From NCBI GenBank assembly GCA_016286055.1, contig JAEERW010000007.1:93766-157765 (forward strand): a stretch of 64,000 bases of DNA, written 5' to 3'. The notes beneath the pieces are model-generated. The model did not search any database, was not told the DNA's origin, and saw only the letters and a list, made by a program, of their open reading frames with translations. Source of the DNA: Bacteroidales bacterium (GTDB taxonomy: Bacteria; Bacteroidota; Bacteroidia; Bacteroidales; UBA3824). Positions 25,904-34,285 of the stretch are shown here, one piece after another (the stretch's first letter is position 1; every line of letters begins with the position of its first letter). The position numbers and the translations under genes were made by a program.

Positions 25904-26917
25904 TTAATCGGCTACCGCTATTGCGTATGTTTGCTCTTTAAATGTGGCTGACAAAACAGCATCGGAACCGTCGATTCTGGCAACGAATCCTTCAAATACT
26001 TGCTTATCTTTGTTACATGTGCAGTAATAAATTTCACCAGAGGCGTCTATGGCAAAGTCGTTGACATTGTTGTTGCGGTCGGTAACGCGGCGCAAAAGTC
26101 CTGTGTCAATATTGTAACTGCAAAGTGTGATTTTGGGACAGATATCTTCCTCAAAAATATCAGTTTCTACTGTGAATATCAAATACTTGCCATCGTTTGA
26201 GAGTTGAAACTTGCAGCAATCCGAAAAGCCAGCGTTGTCGTCGGCACAAAGATCTTCGGTGTCGATGACACGTTTCAGAGTAGCTTTTCCATTTTTAAAA
26301 TTGCAAATATAAATGTGGCATATGTCGTGAAAAACAAGAGTCTTGCCATCGGGCGAAAACACTGGATTGTAATAATCATTGTCGGTGTCGAGCCAGTCAA
26401 TGTCGGACACCGAGCCCTCTTCAATATTATAAATAACAGGCTGCCAATGGCTCAACAGTGTAGACTGACTGTTAATTGCAATATATTTGCCGTCGTTGTT
26501 CCACGAACCCATATAAGCGTTTCGAGGAGGGAGATCAAGCAATGTAGTTGTCTGACTTTCAATATCTATCAGTTTGATAACACGGTAACCAGGACGGCTA
26601 TACGACGAGTAGGCGATAGTGCGTCCATCGGGCGATATGTCGAGTTGGGCACTTTCGATATTGAGTCTCAATAAGTTTTCGAGCGAATTGCCATAATATA
26701 CGGTGTTGTATTGAGCCACAGCAAAAAAATAATCTGGTCGCGATGGTTTTTGAGTATTTTTTGTTTGCGCCAGAGCCGTTACAGCCATAGATGCAGTCTG
26801 AGCAGTATCTCCAAGAGATGCATCCGTAGGGTTGACGGCATTGTCGGGTGCCACACAACGCGAATTACAAGCCGGCATAGTCAAAACCAGTGAAATTAGT
26901 AAATATATACGAGTCAT
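25904..26917 (-). CDS. TolB-like beta-propeller lipoprotein
   Basis: A 337-residue protein with a lipoprotein signal (MTRIYLLISLVLTMPAC, Cys17) and WD40-like PD40/TolB-type repeats: ISPDGRTIAYSSYS, WNNDGKYIAINS, FSPDGKTLVFHD and LSNDGKYLIFTVE, at roughly 45-60 residue intervals. It is anchored in the envelope and probably binds another protein. It follows the porW gene by 33 bases on the same strand. Several type 9 secretion and gliding loci contain propeller proteins, but this one is not a recognised core component. Confidence 0.78.
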   Translation of the reverse strand: MTRIYLLISLVLTMPACNSRCVAPDNAVNPTDASLGDTAQTASMAVTALAQTKNTQKPSRPDYFFAVAQYNTVYYGNSLENLLRLNIESAQLDISPDGRTIAYSSYSRPGYRVIKLIDIESQTTTLLDLPPRNAYMGSWNNDGKYIAINSQSTLLSHWQPVIYNIEEGSVSDIDWLDTDNDYYNPVFSPDGKTLVFHDICHIYICNFKNGKATLKRVIDTEDLCADDNAGFSDCCKFQLSNDGKYLIFTVETDIFEEDICPKITLCSYNIDTGLLRRVTDRNNNVNDFAIDASGEIYYCTCNKDKQVFEGFVARIDGSDAVLSATFKEQTYAIAVAD

Positions 26918-26950
26918 AAAACAGCAGTGTGATAGTTAGTTCTTGTTTAA

Positions 26951-29551
26951 TTATAAGTATTTGAGTTTAAAAAAGTTTTCATACGCTTCTAAATCGGTGA
27001 GGGATTGAAGTAAGGGTAGATTGGTGCGGTTTATTACAAAGGGGATAAAGTCACTTTCGGGTTCAAGGCTTTGATAGTTTACCAAAATAAACTTTCGGTA
27101 AAACTCCAACGCGGTATTCTTGTGCGAAAAAGTGGAGACGATTACAAACTTGTATCCGTCAGCAAATTCGCGGCTCTTAACGTCGTTTTCGGTGTAAGAG
27201 TTTTCGGCACAGAATTTTTGAACCATATATTCAGTCTGCGGAGCGTTGGGGTTGTCGGTTTTGTATGCCAACACAAAATAATGTGCGGCGGTGAAAACGG
27301 TGTCGAAACGCTGAGTTTCAAAACGTCCAGAGTTGAGTGCCGACAGTTTGTTCTGCGCCGCCTCGTTAAGGTCGCTCTTTGGAAAACGCTTTACAAAAGT
27401 TTCCAAAGTAGAACGCATAGCAGGAATATTTTGCATACGCCCATGGGCACGGGCTTCAAGATAGTAGAAGTTTTCGGCAATCTTGAGGTCGGCATAACGT
27501 GTTTCGGCATTGGTGCAAATTTGTATGCAATTTGGATACATTCCATTTTTAAAGCTATTGACAGCAGCATTGTAGACGTTCAAGGCAGAATCTTTGCGAG
27601 CCTGAACATTTTTATGATAGTCGGGGTCTCCGAGAATTTTAGCGTATCCGCTTTCGGGATAATTAGAAATCAACTGGGTTTTGGTATATTCGGCAAGCGA
27701 TTTTTCGCCCTGCACATTATATAATTTATAAAGTGTGTAAAGCGACTGCGGCATAAGATAGTGGTCGGGGTTTTTCTGGTTGAGAAATAATAGTGTTTCG
27801 ATGGCCTTTGCTGGGTCGTCCATTTTTTCGTAATATACATCGGCAGCGGCAAACCACGAATCGGCCTCAATATTCTTAGAAACGGTTTTAGCAGAATCGG
27901 TCATAGGCAAGTTGCGCAGATAATATTCAGGCATCTTGTTGTTCACAGCTAACTCTGCGGTGTCTTTTGGAGCTTCGTCAACGTTGTCGTCAAGCACCTC
28001 AACGCTTTTGTTTTTGCGTCGCCAGTTGTCTTCCAAACGGCGTTGTCCCCATTTTTTTACAAATTCAGACTTACCGTAACTAAGTGATGTGTTGTTATAT
28101 AGATACCATTTCCCGGCAAAATTAGGATTTCCGTCCTGACCAGTATACTGTACGCCAAAATTATTTTCTCCACCGCTATAATAGATCTGCTGATTGCTAT
28201 TGGCGGCGGCTTCCTGTTCTGCCACTTGCGCAATCAACTGCGCTACAATTTGATTACGTTGATTTTCGGGCATTGCTGCCACACGCTGGATACTGTCTTG
28301 ATAGTTGGCTTGGTTGATGTAGCCCGTAAGTAGCGAAAGGTTTTCAGATTTCTGGGCTATTTCATCATAGTCAGAATATGTTTTGGGCAGATACGACATA
28401 GTGCTGTCGTAATATTTTTGGGCGTTGATATAGTCGTGACGGTCGAAATAAATATTTGCCGAAGCGAGATACGATTTTGCCTTTTGAATATCGTTTACAC
28501 TGCTTTCGTGAGCAGATTTTTTGTAATATGCAAGAGCTTTGTCGATATCACCACTGCGGCGGTATACTTCTGCAATTGCATAGTCGATCTGATCCTTGTA
28601 TTCGGTATTGTTTTCGTCGCGGGCAAGTTTTTGGAGTTCAACAATAATTTTATCAATGTCGGCATCTTGGTCAAAAACAGTAGCCAGGTTAATTTTAGCG
28701 TTAAACACCGTGGCGTAGTCGGGATTAATTTTTATGACTTCCAAATAGTTTTGACGTGCCTCATTGTAATTGCCGCATCTACGGTTGATGTCGCCCATAA
28801 TATACACAAGCCAAGCGCGTTTATTTTTGTTTTTGGTAATCTCAACAGCTTTTTTAAGAGCTTCGAGAGCCTCATCGTACTGACGCACAGCAATATAAAT
28901 ATCAGCATAGGTCATCAATATGCCACAATCAAGTTTTTTGGGATGACGTTTGTCGGCGTTGAGTTTGTTGATAATTTCAAGGGCTTCGGTATAGTTTTTT
29001 TGCACCGACATAGTTTTTGCGAGCCACATTTGAGCCTCAAACTTTGCAGGTTCGTGCTTAAAACGGGTGGTGACAAGGCGGAACGAAGATTCTGCACGGT
29101 CGTAGTCGGCCAAAACATAATTTGCCTTACCCATAAGGAGATAAGTATCATCAATCCATTTGCAAAAGTCGGGTTTGTTGTAAAACTCGAGTTCACTCTG
29201 ATCCATACCCCCACGTCCGTAATGTTTTTTGGGTTTGGAAGTTATGGAATGAGTAAGGATGTTCTTGCCACATTTTTGAACGCACGACTCCATGTCGCCA
29301 CGCACCAAATCGGCCGCACCCGGAGCATCTACCTTAAACACAGGCAAAATTTCGGTATAGTCGCATTGCAATTCGTTATCTATTCTTTCAACGCCATCCA
29401 AATAGTATTGTTTAGCGTTGAAATAGACATTGTAATGCGCTGTAAGGTTGTGAAACGCACGTGTAGAAGCGGTGTTTTTAGAGTTTGAACAACCCATAAT
29501 CACCGAGGCTGAAACAATGCCGCAAATAATAATTCTATTACTAAAACCCAT
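26951..29551 (-). CDS. porW: PorW/SprE, type 9 secretion TPR lipoprotein
   Basis: An 866-residue lipoprotein (lipobox IMGC, Cys21) made mainly of tetratricopeptide repeats. The segment after the lipid cysteine, TRAFHNLTAHYNVYFNAKQY, is the signature of PorW/SprE, which in Porphyromonas and Flavobacterium is required for type 9 secretion and for gliding. TPRs are visible at about 130-400 and again at 560-790, separated by a Gln/Asn-rich region (430-500). In the envelope it is thought to link trans-envelope parts of the secretion machine. It starts six bases after the response regulator gene, so it shares a transcript with the two-component system. Confidence 0.88.
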   Translation of the reverse strand: MGFSNRIIICGIVSASVIMGCSNSKNTASTRAFHNLTAHYNVYFNAKQYYLDGVERIDNELQCDYTEILPVFKVDAPGAADLVRGDMESCVQKCGKNILTHSITSKPKKHYGRGGMDQSELEFYNKPDFCKWIDDTYLLMGKANYVLADYDRAESSFRLVTTRFKHEPAKFEAQMWLAKTMSVQKNYTEALEIINKLNADKRHPKKLDCGILMTYADIYIAVRQYDEALEALKKAVEITKNKNKRAWLVYIMGDINRRCGNYNEARQNYLEVIKINPDYATVFNAKINLATVFDQDADIDKIIVELQKLARDENNTEYKDQIDYAIAEVYRRSGDIDKALAYYKKSAHESSVNDIQKAKSYLASANIYFDRHDYINAQKYYDSTMSYLPKTYSDYDEIAQKSENLSLLTGYINQANYQDSIQRVAAMPENQRNQIVAQLIAQVAEQEAAANSNQQIYYSGGENNFGVQYTGQDGNPNFAGKWYLYNNTSLSYGKSEFVKKWGQRRLEDNWRRKNKSVEVLDDNVDEAPKDTAELAVNNKMPEYYLRNLPMTDSAKTVSKNIEADSWFAAADVYYEKMDDPAKAIETLLFLNQKNPDHYLMPQSLYTLYKLYNVQGEKSLAEYTKTQLISNYPESGYAKILGDPDYHKNVQARKDSALNVYNAAVNSFKNGMYPNCIQICTNAETRYADLKIAENFYYLEARAHGRMQNIPAMRSTLETFVKRFPKSDLNEAAQNKLSALNSGRFETQRFDTVFTAAHYFVLAYKTDNPNAPQTEYMVQKFCAENSYTENDVKSREFADGYKFVIVSTFSHKNTALEFYRKFILVNYQSLEPESDFIPFVINRTNLPLLQSLTDLEAYENFFKLKYL

Positions 29552-29557
29552 TGAATA

Positions 29558-30262
29558 TTAAACAGTTTCTTCGCCCACGATCAATTTATAGCCCTTGCCG
29601 TGAATGTTAAGGATTTCAATAGTGGGGTCGTTGTTGAGTTTTTTTCGCAATTTGGTAATGTACACGTCCATACTGCGGGCGTTGAAATAGTTGTCGTCGT
29701 CCCAAATCTGTTTGAGTGCATAATTGCGTTCCAACACTTTGTTTGAATTGACGCAAAGCAGACGGAGTAGCTCGGTTTCTTTGGTGGTGAGTTTTTCGGG
29801 CTCCTGATTCTCAAACTGCAACTGCTGTTTGTTGCAATCAAACGAGTACTTACCTAATTTATAAGAAGATACCGATTCACTTTCCATTGCTCCCGAACGG
29901 CGGAGCACTGCCTCGATACGGAGCAAGAGTTCCTCCATATTAAACGGCTTGGTGATATAGTCGTCGGCACCAATTTTAAAACCGGTAAGCACGTCTTCCT
30001 TCAAGTTTTTGGCAGTGAGGAATATGATTGGAATCGAAGTGTTTATCTCCCTAATTTCGGTGGCAACGGCGAAACCGTCCTTTTTGGGCATCATAATGTC
30101 GAGGATGCAGATGTCGTAATTGCCCGAGCGGAATCCTGCGGTGGCTTTCTCGCCATCGTTGAAAAGGTCGGTGTTGTAGCCCTTGGCGTCAAGATACTGT
30201 TTGAGAAGCGAGCCCAAGTTCACGTCGTCTTCGGCTAAAAGTATGCTAACTATTTTTTCCAT
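29558..30262 (-). CDS. rprY: OmpR-family response regulator, RprY-like
   Basis: A 234-residue DNA-binding response regulator. The receiver domain (1-120) has the acidic pair EDD and the phosphorylation site Asp55 (CILDIMMPKKDG); the winged-helix domain (about 135-230) ends NIHGKGYKLIVGEE. In Bacteroides and Porphyromonas, RprY is a stress regulator encoded beside the kinase RprX; the gene symbol is given by similarity of this pair and is not certain. It lies 25 bases after the kinase gene and six before porW. Confidence 0.85.
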   Translation of the reverse strand: MEKIVSILLAEDDVNLGSLLKQYLDAKGYNTDLFNDGEKATAGFRSGNYDICILDIMMPKKDGFAVATEIREINTSIPIIFLTAKNLKEDVLTGFKIGADDYITKPFNMEELLLRIEAVLRRSGAMESESVSSYKLGKYSFDCNKQQLQFENQEPEKLTTKETELLRLLCVNSNKVLERNYALKQIWDDDNYFNARSMDVYITKLRKKLNNDPTIEILNIHGKGYKLIVGEETV

Positions 30263-30287
30263 ATTCGTATTATTTATAATGTGTTCG

Positions 30288-31820
30288 TTACTGTTTTAAA
30301 TTAAAGGGCAAATATATATAAAAAGTTGTTCCTTTGCCAACTTCGCTCTTGATTCTTATTTTGCCCTGATGTTCGTCAACCACGCACTTGACATAACTCA
30401 AACCGATACCGAAACCCTTAACATTGTGCACGTTGCCGGTATGTACACGGTAAAACTGGTCGAAAATATGTTTCTGGCTTTCGCGCGAAATACCTATGCC
30501 ATTGTCGGTTACAGAAATTTCGATACCGTTTTTCACATTTTCGGTGGTGATTTCCAAACGCGGAGTGGTTTCGGTATATTTCAAACCGTTGTCCAAAAGG
30601 TTGAAAATCAAGTTGGTGATGTGCACCTCGTCGCCTTCCACCATATCGTCGTTGGCTTTTAACTTGGTAATAATCACACCGTTGCGGTCTTTAACTTTGA
30701 GATCGAAGGAATTGACCACTTTTTTAATCAACTCATTGATATATAGTTCTTTTACCTTCATCCGCACTTTACCACGCTCTATAACAGCCATCTGCAACAC
30801 ACGTTCCACCTGAAAACCAAGACGTTTGCTCTCGTCTTCAATCACCTGAGAAATATGGTCGAACATCTGCTCGTTTTTCATAACGGTCTTGTCTTTAAGC
30901 ATTTGCGAAGCAAGCGAAATCGACGATATAGGCGTTTTCAACTCATGGGTCATATTGTTGACAAAGTCGGTCTTCATCTCCGAGAGTTTTTTCTGGCGGA
31001 AAATTATCACAAGAGTAAAGGCAAAAGTAAGCATCACTATAAGCGTAAGCACGAGCGACGAGTAGGCTTTTTTGGAGATAGACTGCATTGTTACCTTGTC
31101 TTCGTCGGGGAAATACACCACTAAATAGTACGGCGGAGAAATTATATCGTTGGGATAAAGCATTATCTGATAGGTGGATGGCACCGAGTCGGGATTGAAA
31201 CCACCTGTTTTGAAATAATACTCGTTGTTTTCGCCACGGATAGCGAAATCGTATTCGGCGTCGATACCGAAGTTGTCGAACTGTTTTTTGAGATGCTCAT
31301 TGATAACACGGGGCGAAATGCGGTCTTCAATATTGATTTTCTTGCGGATAAGTTGGTTGACGAGATTTTCCACAAATACAGTCTTGTTGTGGATTTTAGC
31401 CTTAACCCTCTCTTGAAACTCCTCACGAGCCACAGTCTGCTCCATCGGAAAAGGAGTTTGACCTGCTTGAAGAATCGACATAGAGGCGGAGTCGCGACTG
31501 AGCACCACAATCTTACCTCCCACGGTGTCGCGCATCATACTGTCGGCGATAACTCTTCCTGGGCGGTCGAGTTGCGGAACAGGCTTGCCCAACGACGACG
31601 AGTCGAAATTGACGGCTATCACCTCGTTCTGAATATGAGAAACCACCTCGTTCTCTTCGAGTTTCTGAACCACGCGGTAAAGCGAGCGATTGACACACTG
31701 GCTAAACTGCTGATGTCTAACGGTAAGGGCTTCCTTAAACCACGACACCTGTATCACAATCAGCCACACCATAGTGAAGGTCATTACGCAGGCCAATGTT
31801 ATAATAATCTTTCTGCTCAT
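30288..31820 (-). CDS. rprX: Membrane sensor histidine kinase, RprX-like
   Basis: A 510-residue kinase starting at ATG 31820 (MSRKIIITLACVM); the upstream ATG at 31874 is excluded by the promoter at 31843-31850. Two spans (5-27 and 254-275) flank an external sensor domain of about 225 residues. The kinase core has the phospho-acceptor His292 (NNMTHELKTPISSIS) and an HATPase domain with NLLDNGLKYT, VTDNGIGI and KGFGIGLSYV. It is expected to phosphorylate the adjacent response regulator. The signal is unknown. First gene of the operon that also holds porW. Confidence 0.88.
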   Translation of the reverse strand: MSRKIIITLACVMTFTMVWLIVIQVSWFKEALTVRHQQFSQCVNRSLYRVVQKLEENEVVSHIQNEVIAVNFDSSSLGKPVPQLDRPGRVIADSMMRDTVGGKIVVLSRDSASMSILQAGQTPFPMEQTVAREEFQERVKAKIHNKTVFVENLVNQLIRKKINIEDRISPRVINEHLKKQFDNFGIDAEYDFAIRGENNEYYFKTGGFNPDSVPSTYQIMLYPNDIISPPYYLVVYFPDEDKVTMQSISKKAYSSLVLTLIVMLTFAFTLVIIFRQKKLSEMKTDFVNNMTHELKTPISSISLASQMLKDKTVMKNEQMFDHISQVIEDESKRLGFQVERVLQMAVIERGKVRMKVKELYINELIKKVVNSFDLKVKDRNGVIITKLKANDDMVEGDEVHITNLIFNLLDNGLKYTETTPRLEITTENVKNGIEISVTDNGIGISRESQKHIFDQFYRVHTGNVHNVKGFGIGLSYVKCVVDEHQGKIRIKSEVGKGTTFYIYLPFNLKQ

Positions 31821-31842
31821 TGTACTGTTGATTTTCAACGCA

Positions 31843-31850
31843 CAAAGGTA
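31843..31850 (-). promoter_or_regulatory. Promoter -7 element of the kinase-regulator-porW operon
   Basis: The minus strand reads TACCTTTG, 22 bases before ATG 31820. Confidence 0.6.
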
Positions 31851-31944
31851 ATAAAAAAAAGAAGATATGAGCAAAATTAATTGGTAAATGAATTTAATTA
31901 ATTTATCTTAACAAAAATCAAGACAGATTAACTTTGCAATATTC

Positions 31945-31952
31945 TATATTTG
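31945..31952 (+). promoter_or_regulatory. Promoter -7 element of the ABC transporter genes
   Basis: TATATTTG lies 21 bases before ATG 31974 and covers a TTG at 31950 that would otherwise be a possible start. Confidence 0.65.
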
Positions 31953-31973
31953 CAGCAACAAAATAGTAACCTT

Positions 31974-32897
31974 ATGCGCCAATATTTTCAACTTCAATTC
32001 ACAATGTTCAATCGCCGGATGCGAGATTTTGGAATAAATCCGGTGCTTGGGTATATGCTGTTGACGGGTTTGTTTATAGGATTTGTTAAGGCGCTGTATT
32101 ATAGGGTAGAAGAATATGCGCCGTGGACTTTGATTGGGGCTTGCGCAATGGCTCAAATGCCGCTTAGCAGCAAACAACGCTCTGATTTTCTGCTAACTAC
32201 ATTTGGCAAAGGCAGGAAAAACAAGATAAGGATAGTAGAAAACCTCATTATTTCGCTGCCTTTTGCAGTGACGCTATTATTAAACCAATGCTTTAATCAA
32301 GCAGCAATAATTATATTATTGTCAATCGTTTCTTCATTGGTAACATTTAGGGGAAATGGAGATTTTGTAATACCCACTCCATATTCAAAACATCCGTTTG
32401 AATTTACCGCTGGGTTTAGATATACATTCTATTTAATAGCATTGGTTTACGCAATTACGGTTATTGCAGTGAATGTCAACAATTTAAACTTAGGTTTAGC
32501 AACCATTGTGGCGGTTTACCTCATAGCAGCGAGTTATTACTCAAAACCCGAAAACGAATATTATGTTTGGATTTTTGCCAAAACGCCACGCAAGTTTTTA
32601 AGATACAAAGTATTACAAGCAATTAAAAACGCTTTCTTTATGGCTCTGCCACCGATTGCATTGCTATCGGTTTGCTATTTCTCCGAAATATTATTGATAC
32701 TAATTGCAATTGCCGCCGGAACTATCTTTTTGATTACTATGATATTAGCAAAATATTCATCGTATCCCGATGGAATAGGAATGTCGGTAACTATAATGCT
32801 GATTTTGGTGTTGATGTTTCCTCCGTCGGTATTGGTGGCAATTCCATACTTTTATTATCGCTCTATCAACAAGTTAAAACCATTTCTCGATGATTAA
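31974..32897 (+). CDS. ABC transporter membrane subunit (probable)
   Basis: A 307-residue integral membrane protein from ATG 31974 (MRQYFQLQFTMFNRRMRDFG). About eight hydrophobic spans are visible, among them VENLIISLPFAVTLLL, YLIALVYAITVIAVNV and ILLILIAIAAGTIFLITMI. It overlaps the following ABC ATPase gene by eight bases, so it is most likely the permease of that transporter; no permease motif is recognised directly. Substrate unknown. Confidence 0.75.
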   Translation: MRQYFQLQFTMFNRRMRDFGINPVLGYMLLTGLFIGFVKALYYRVEEYAPWTLIGACAMAQMPLSSKQRSDFLLTTFGKGRKNKIRIVENLIISLPFAVTLLLNQCFNQAAIIILLSIVSSLVTFRGNGDFVIPTPYSKHPFEFTAGFRYTFYLIALVYAITVIAVNVNNLNLGLATIVAVYLIAASYYSKPENEYYVWIFAKTPRKFLRYKVLQAIKNAFFMALPPIALLSVCYFSEILLILIAIAAGTIFLITMILAKYSSYPDGIGMSVTIMLILVLMFPPSVLVAIPYFYYRSINKLKPFLDD

Positions 32898-33567
32898 GAT
32901 AACGAATTTAAGCAAAAGTTTTGGCAAAAAGAGTGTGCTAAACAACCTCTCAATAGAGTTTCAACGTGGCAAAATCTGCGGCATCATTGGCGAAAACGGC
33001 GCAGGCAAAACCACATTGTTTCGCTGCATTGCCGGATTAGAAAGTTTTGACGGTGAAATAGTTAGCCAACTATCTCCTCTCAAAGACCATTTGGGATACC
33101 TCACCGCCGAACCGTTTTTTTTCTCAATGATAACAGGCAAAGAATATATACGCCTATTGTGCAATGCCCGCAACAAAAAATTACCAGAATTAGACAAGAA
33201 TAACATCTTCGACCTTCCTCTTAATCTATACGTTACCACTTATTCCACAGGAATGAGAAAAAAACTCGCCCTCTTGGCTGTGCTGCTGCAAGGCAACGAC
33301 ATTTTCATCCTCGACGAACCATTCAACGGCATCGACCTCAACGGCAGCATCATTCTCACCGAAATAATACACAGGCTCAAAGAGTTAGGCAAAACGGTGA
33401 TAATCTCGTCGCACATTTTTTCCACCCTCAGCGACACCTGCGATGAAATCCACGTTCTCCGCCACGGAACCATCACTCAAAAAGTAACCCGCGAAGAGTT
33501 CTATCTACTTGAAAAAGAGATGAAAAACTCGGCGGTGATAGGAAAGATTGAAAGGTTGGAGTTGTAG
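32890..33567 (+). CDS. ABC transporter ATP-binding subunit
   Basis: A 225-residue ATPase with Walker A (GENGAGKTT), a variant signature (YSTGMRKKLALLAVLL), Walker B with the catalytic Glu (IFILDEPFNGID) and the switch His (IISSHIF). It drives the membrane protein whose gene overlaps its start by eight bases. The signature lacks the usual second Ser-Gly-Gly pattern (STGM instead of SGGQ), as in many exporters of the ABC-2 type. No third gene of the transporter is seen. Confidence 0.92.
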   Translation: MIKITNLSKSFGKKSVLNNLSIEFQRGKICGIIGENGAGKTTLFRCIAGLESFDGEIVSQLSPLKDHLGYLTAEPFFFSMITGKEYIRLLCNARNKKLPELDKNNIFDLPLNLYVTTYSTGMRKKLALLAVLLQGNDIFILDEPFNGIDLNGSIILTEIIHRLKELGKTVIISSHIFSTLSDTCDEIHVLRHGTITQKVTREEFYLLEKEMKNSAVIGKIERLEL

Positions 33568-33612
33568 CAGCCACTGTTTTTCAGAAATAGAAAAAAATTT
33601 TTCCGCATTTCA

Positions 33613-33644
33613 TTTGCATATTCCGCAAATCTCTTTTATCTTTG
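33613..33644 (+). promoter_or_regulatory. Promoter of the TetR-porX-tsaE-ald operon
   Basis: TTTG at 33613-33616, a 20-base spacer, then TATCTTTG at 33637-33644, a strong match to the Bacteroidota consensus. The start codon used, ATG 33668, lies 23 bases on; earlier in-frame ATGs overlap the promoter. Confidence 0.75.
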
Positions 33645-33667
33645 AAATGCGAAAAAATAGTATCAAA

Positions 33668-34273
33668 ATGGATCAAAACGAATCACTCAAAAAAAACAAA
33701 AACCGCGATGCTATTATCAAGATTGCAAGGCAGGTTTTTAATAAATACGGGTACGACAAAACCCGTATGGATCACATTGCCAAGGCGGTAGGCAAGGGCA
33801 AGAGTTCTATTTACTACTATTTTAAAAGCAAGGAACAGATTTTTCAGGCTGTGGTGTTGAAAGAGGCTATCGCTTTCCGCCGAAATATGATCGACTCGAT
33901 CAACAGCAACGAAAACCCCGCCGACAAAATCAAAACCTACATCATCACAAGAATGAACACCATCAAGGTGTACAACAATTTTCACTCCGCGTTGAAAAAC
34001 ACCCGTTTGCGCCATATCGACTTTGTGCGCCGTTTGAATATTTTTTACGACAACGAGGAAATTCGCCTGTTTCACAATATCTTAGAGGAGGGAGTGGAGA
34101 AAAAATATTTCAGTATTACCAACCTTGATATGGCGTCGGTGGCAATAATTATGGCGGTGAAGGGTATCGAAGACTATATTCTGCGCACCGAAAACCCCGA
34201 AATTTTTACCACTCGTATCGACGCGCTGCTCAAAATTATTCTTCACGGCATTGTCCGCAACCATAACGACTAA
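33668..34273 (+). CDS. TetR/AcrR-family regulator
   Basis: A 201-residue regulator from ATG 33668 (MDQNESLKKNKNRDAI). The N-terminal helix-turn-helix is clear at about 9-62 (ARQVFNKYGYDKTRMDHIAK, then KSSIYYYFKSKEQIF). The C-terminal half would hold the ligand pocket and dimer interface. It is the first gene of the unit that continues, after 12 bases, with porX, so it may regulate that operon or the ABC transporter just upstream. Ligand unknown. Confidence 0.9.
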   Translation: MDQNESLKKNKNRDAIIKIARQVFNKYGYDKTRMDHIAKAVGKGKSSIYYYFKSKEQIFQAVVLKEAIAFRRNMIDSINSNENPADKIKTYIITRMNTIKVYNNFHSALKNTRLRHIDFVRRLNIFYDNEEIRLFHNILEEGVEKKYFSITNLDMASVAIIMAVKGIEDYILRTENPEIFTTRIDALLKIILHGIVRNHND

Positions 34274-34285
34274 ACCCTTGAAACA

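Noticed and set aside
28418..29488. Open frame of 356 codons on the plus strand opposite porW
   Set aside because: Antisense shadow of a well-supported gene; low-complexity hydrophobic translation without motifs.
31950..31976. TTG start for the ABC transporter membrane gene
   Set aside because: The TTG overlaps the TATATTTG promoter element, so it cannot be in the transcript; ATG 31974 is used. The same reasoning removes TTG 46605 and TTG 52233.
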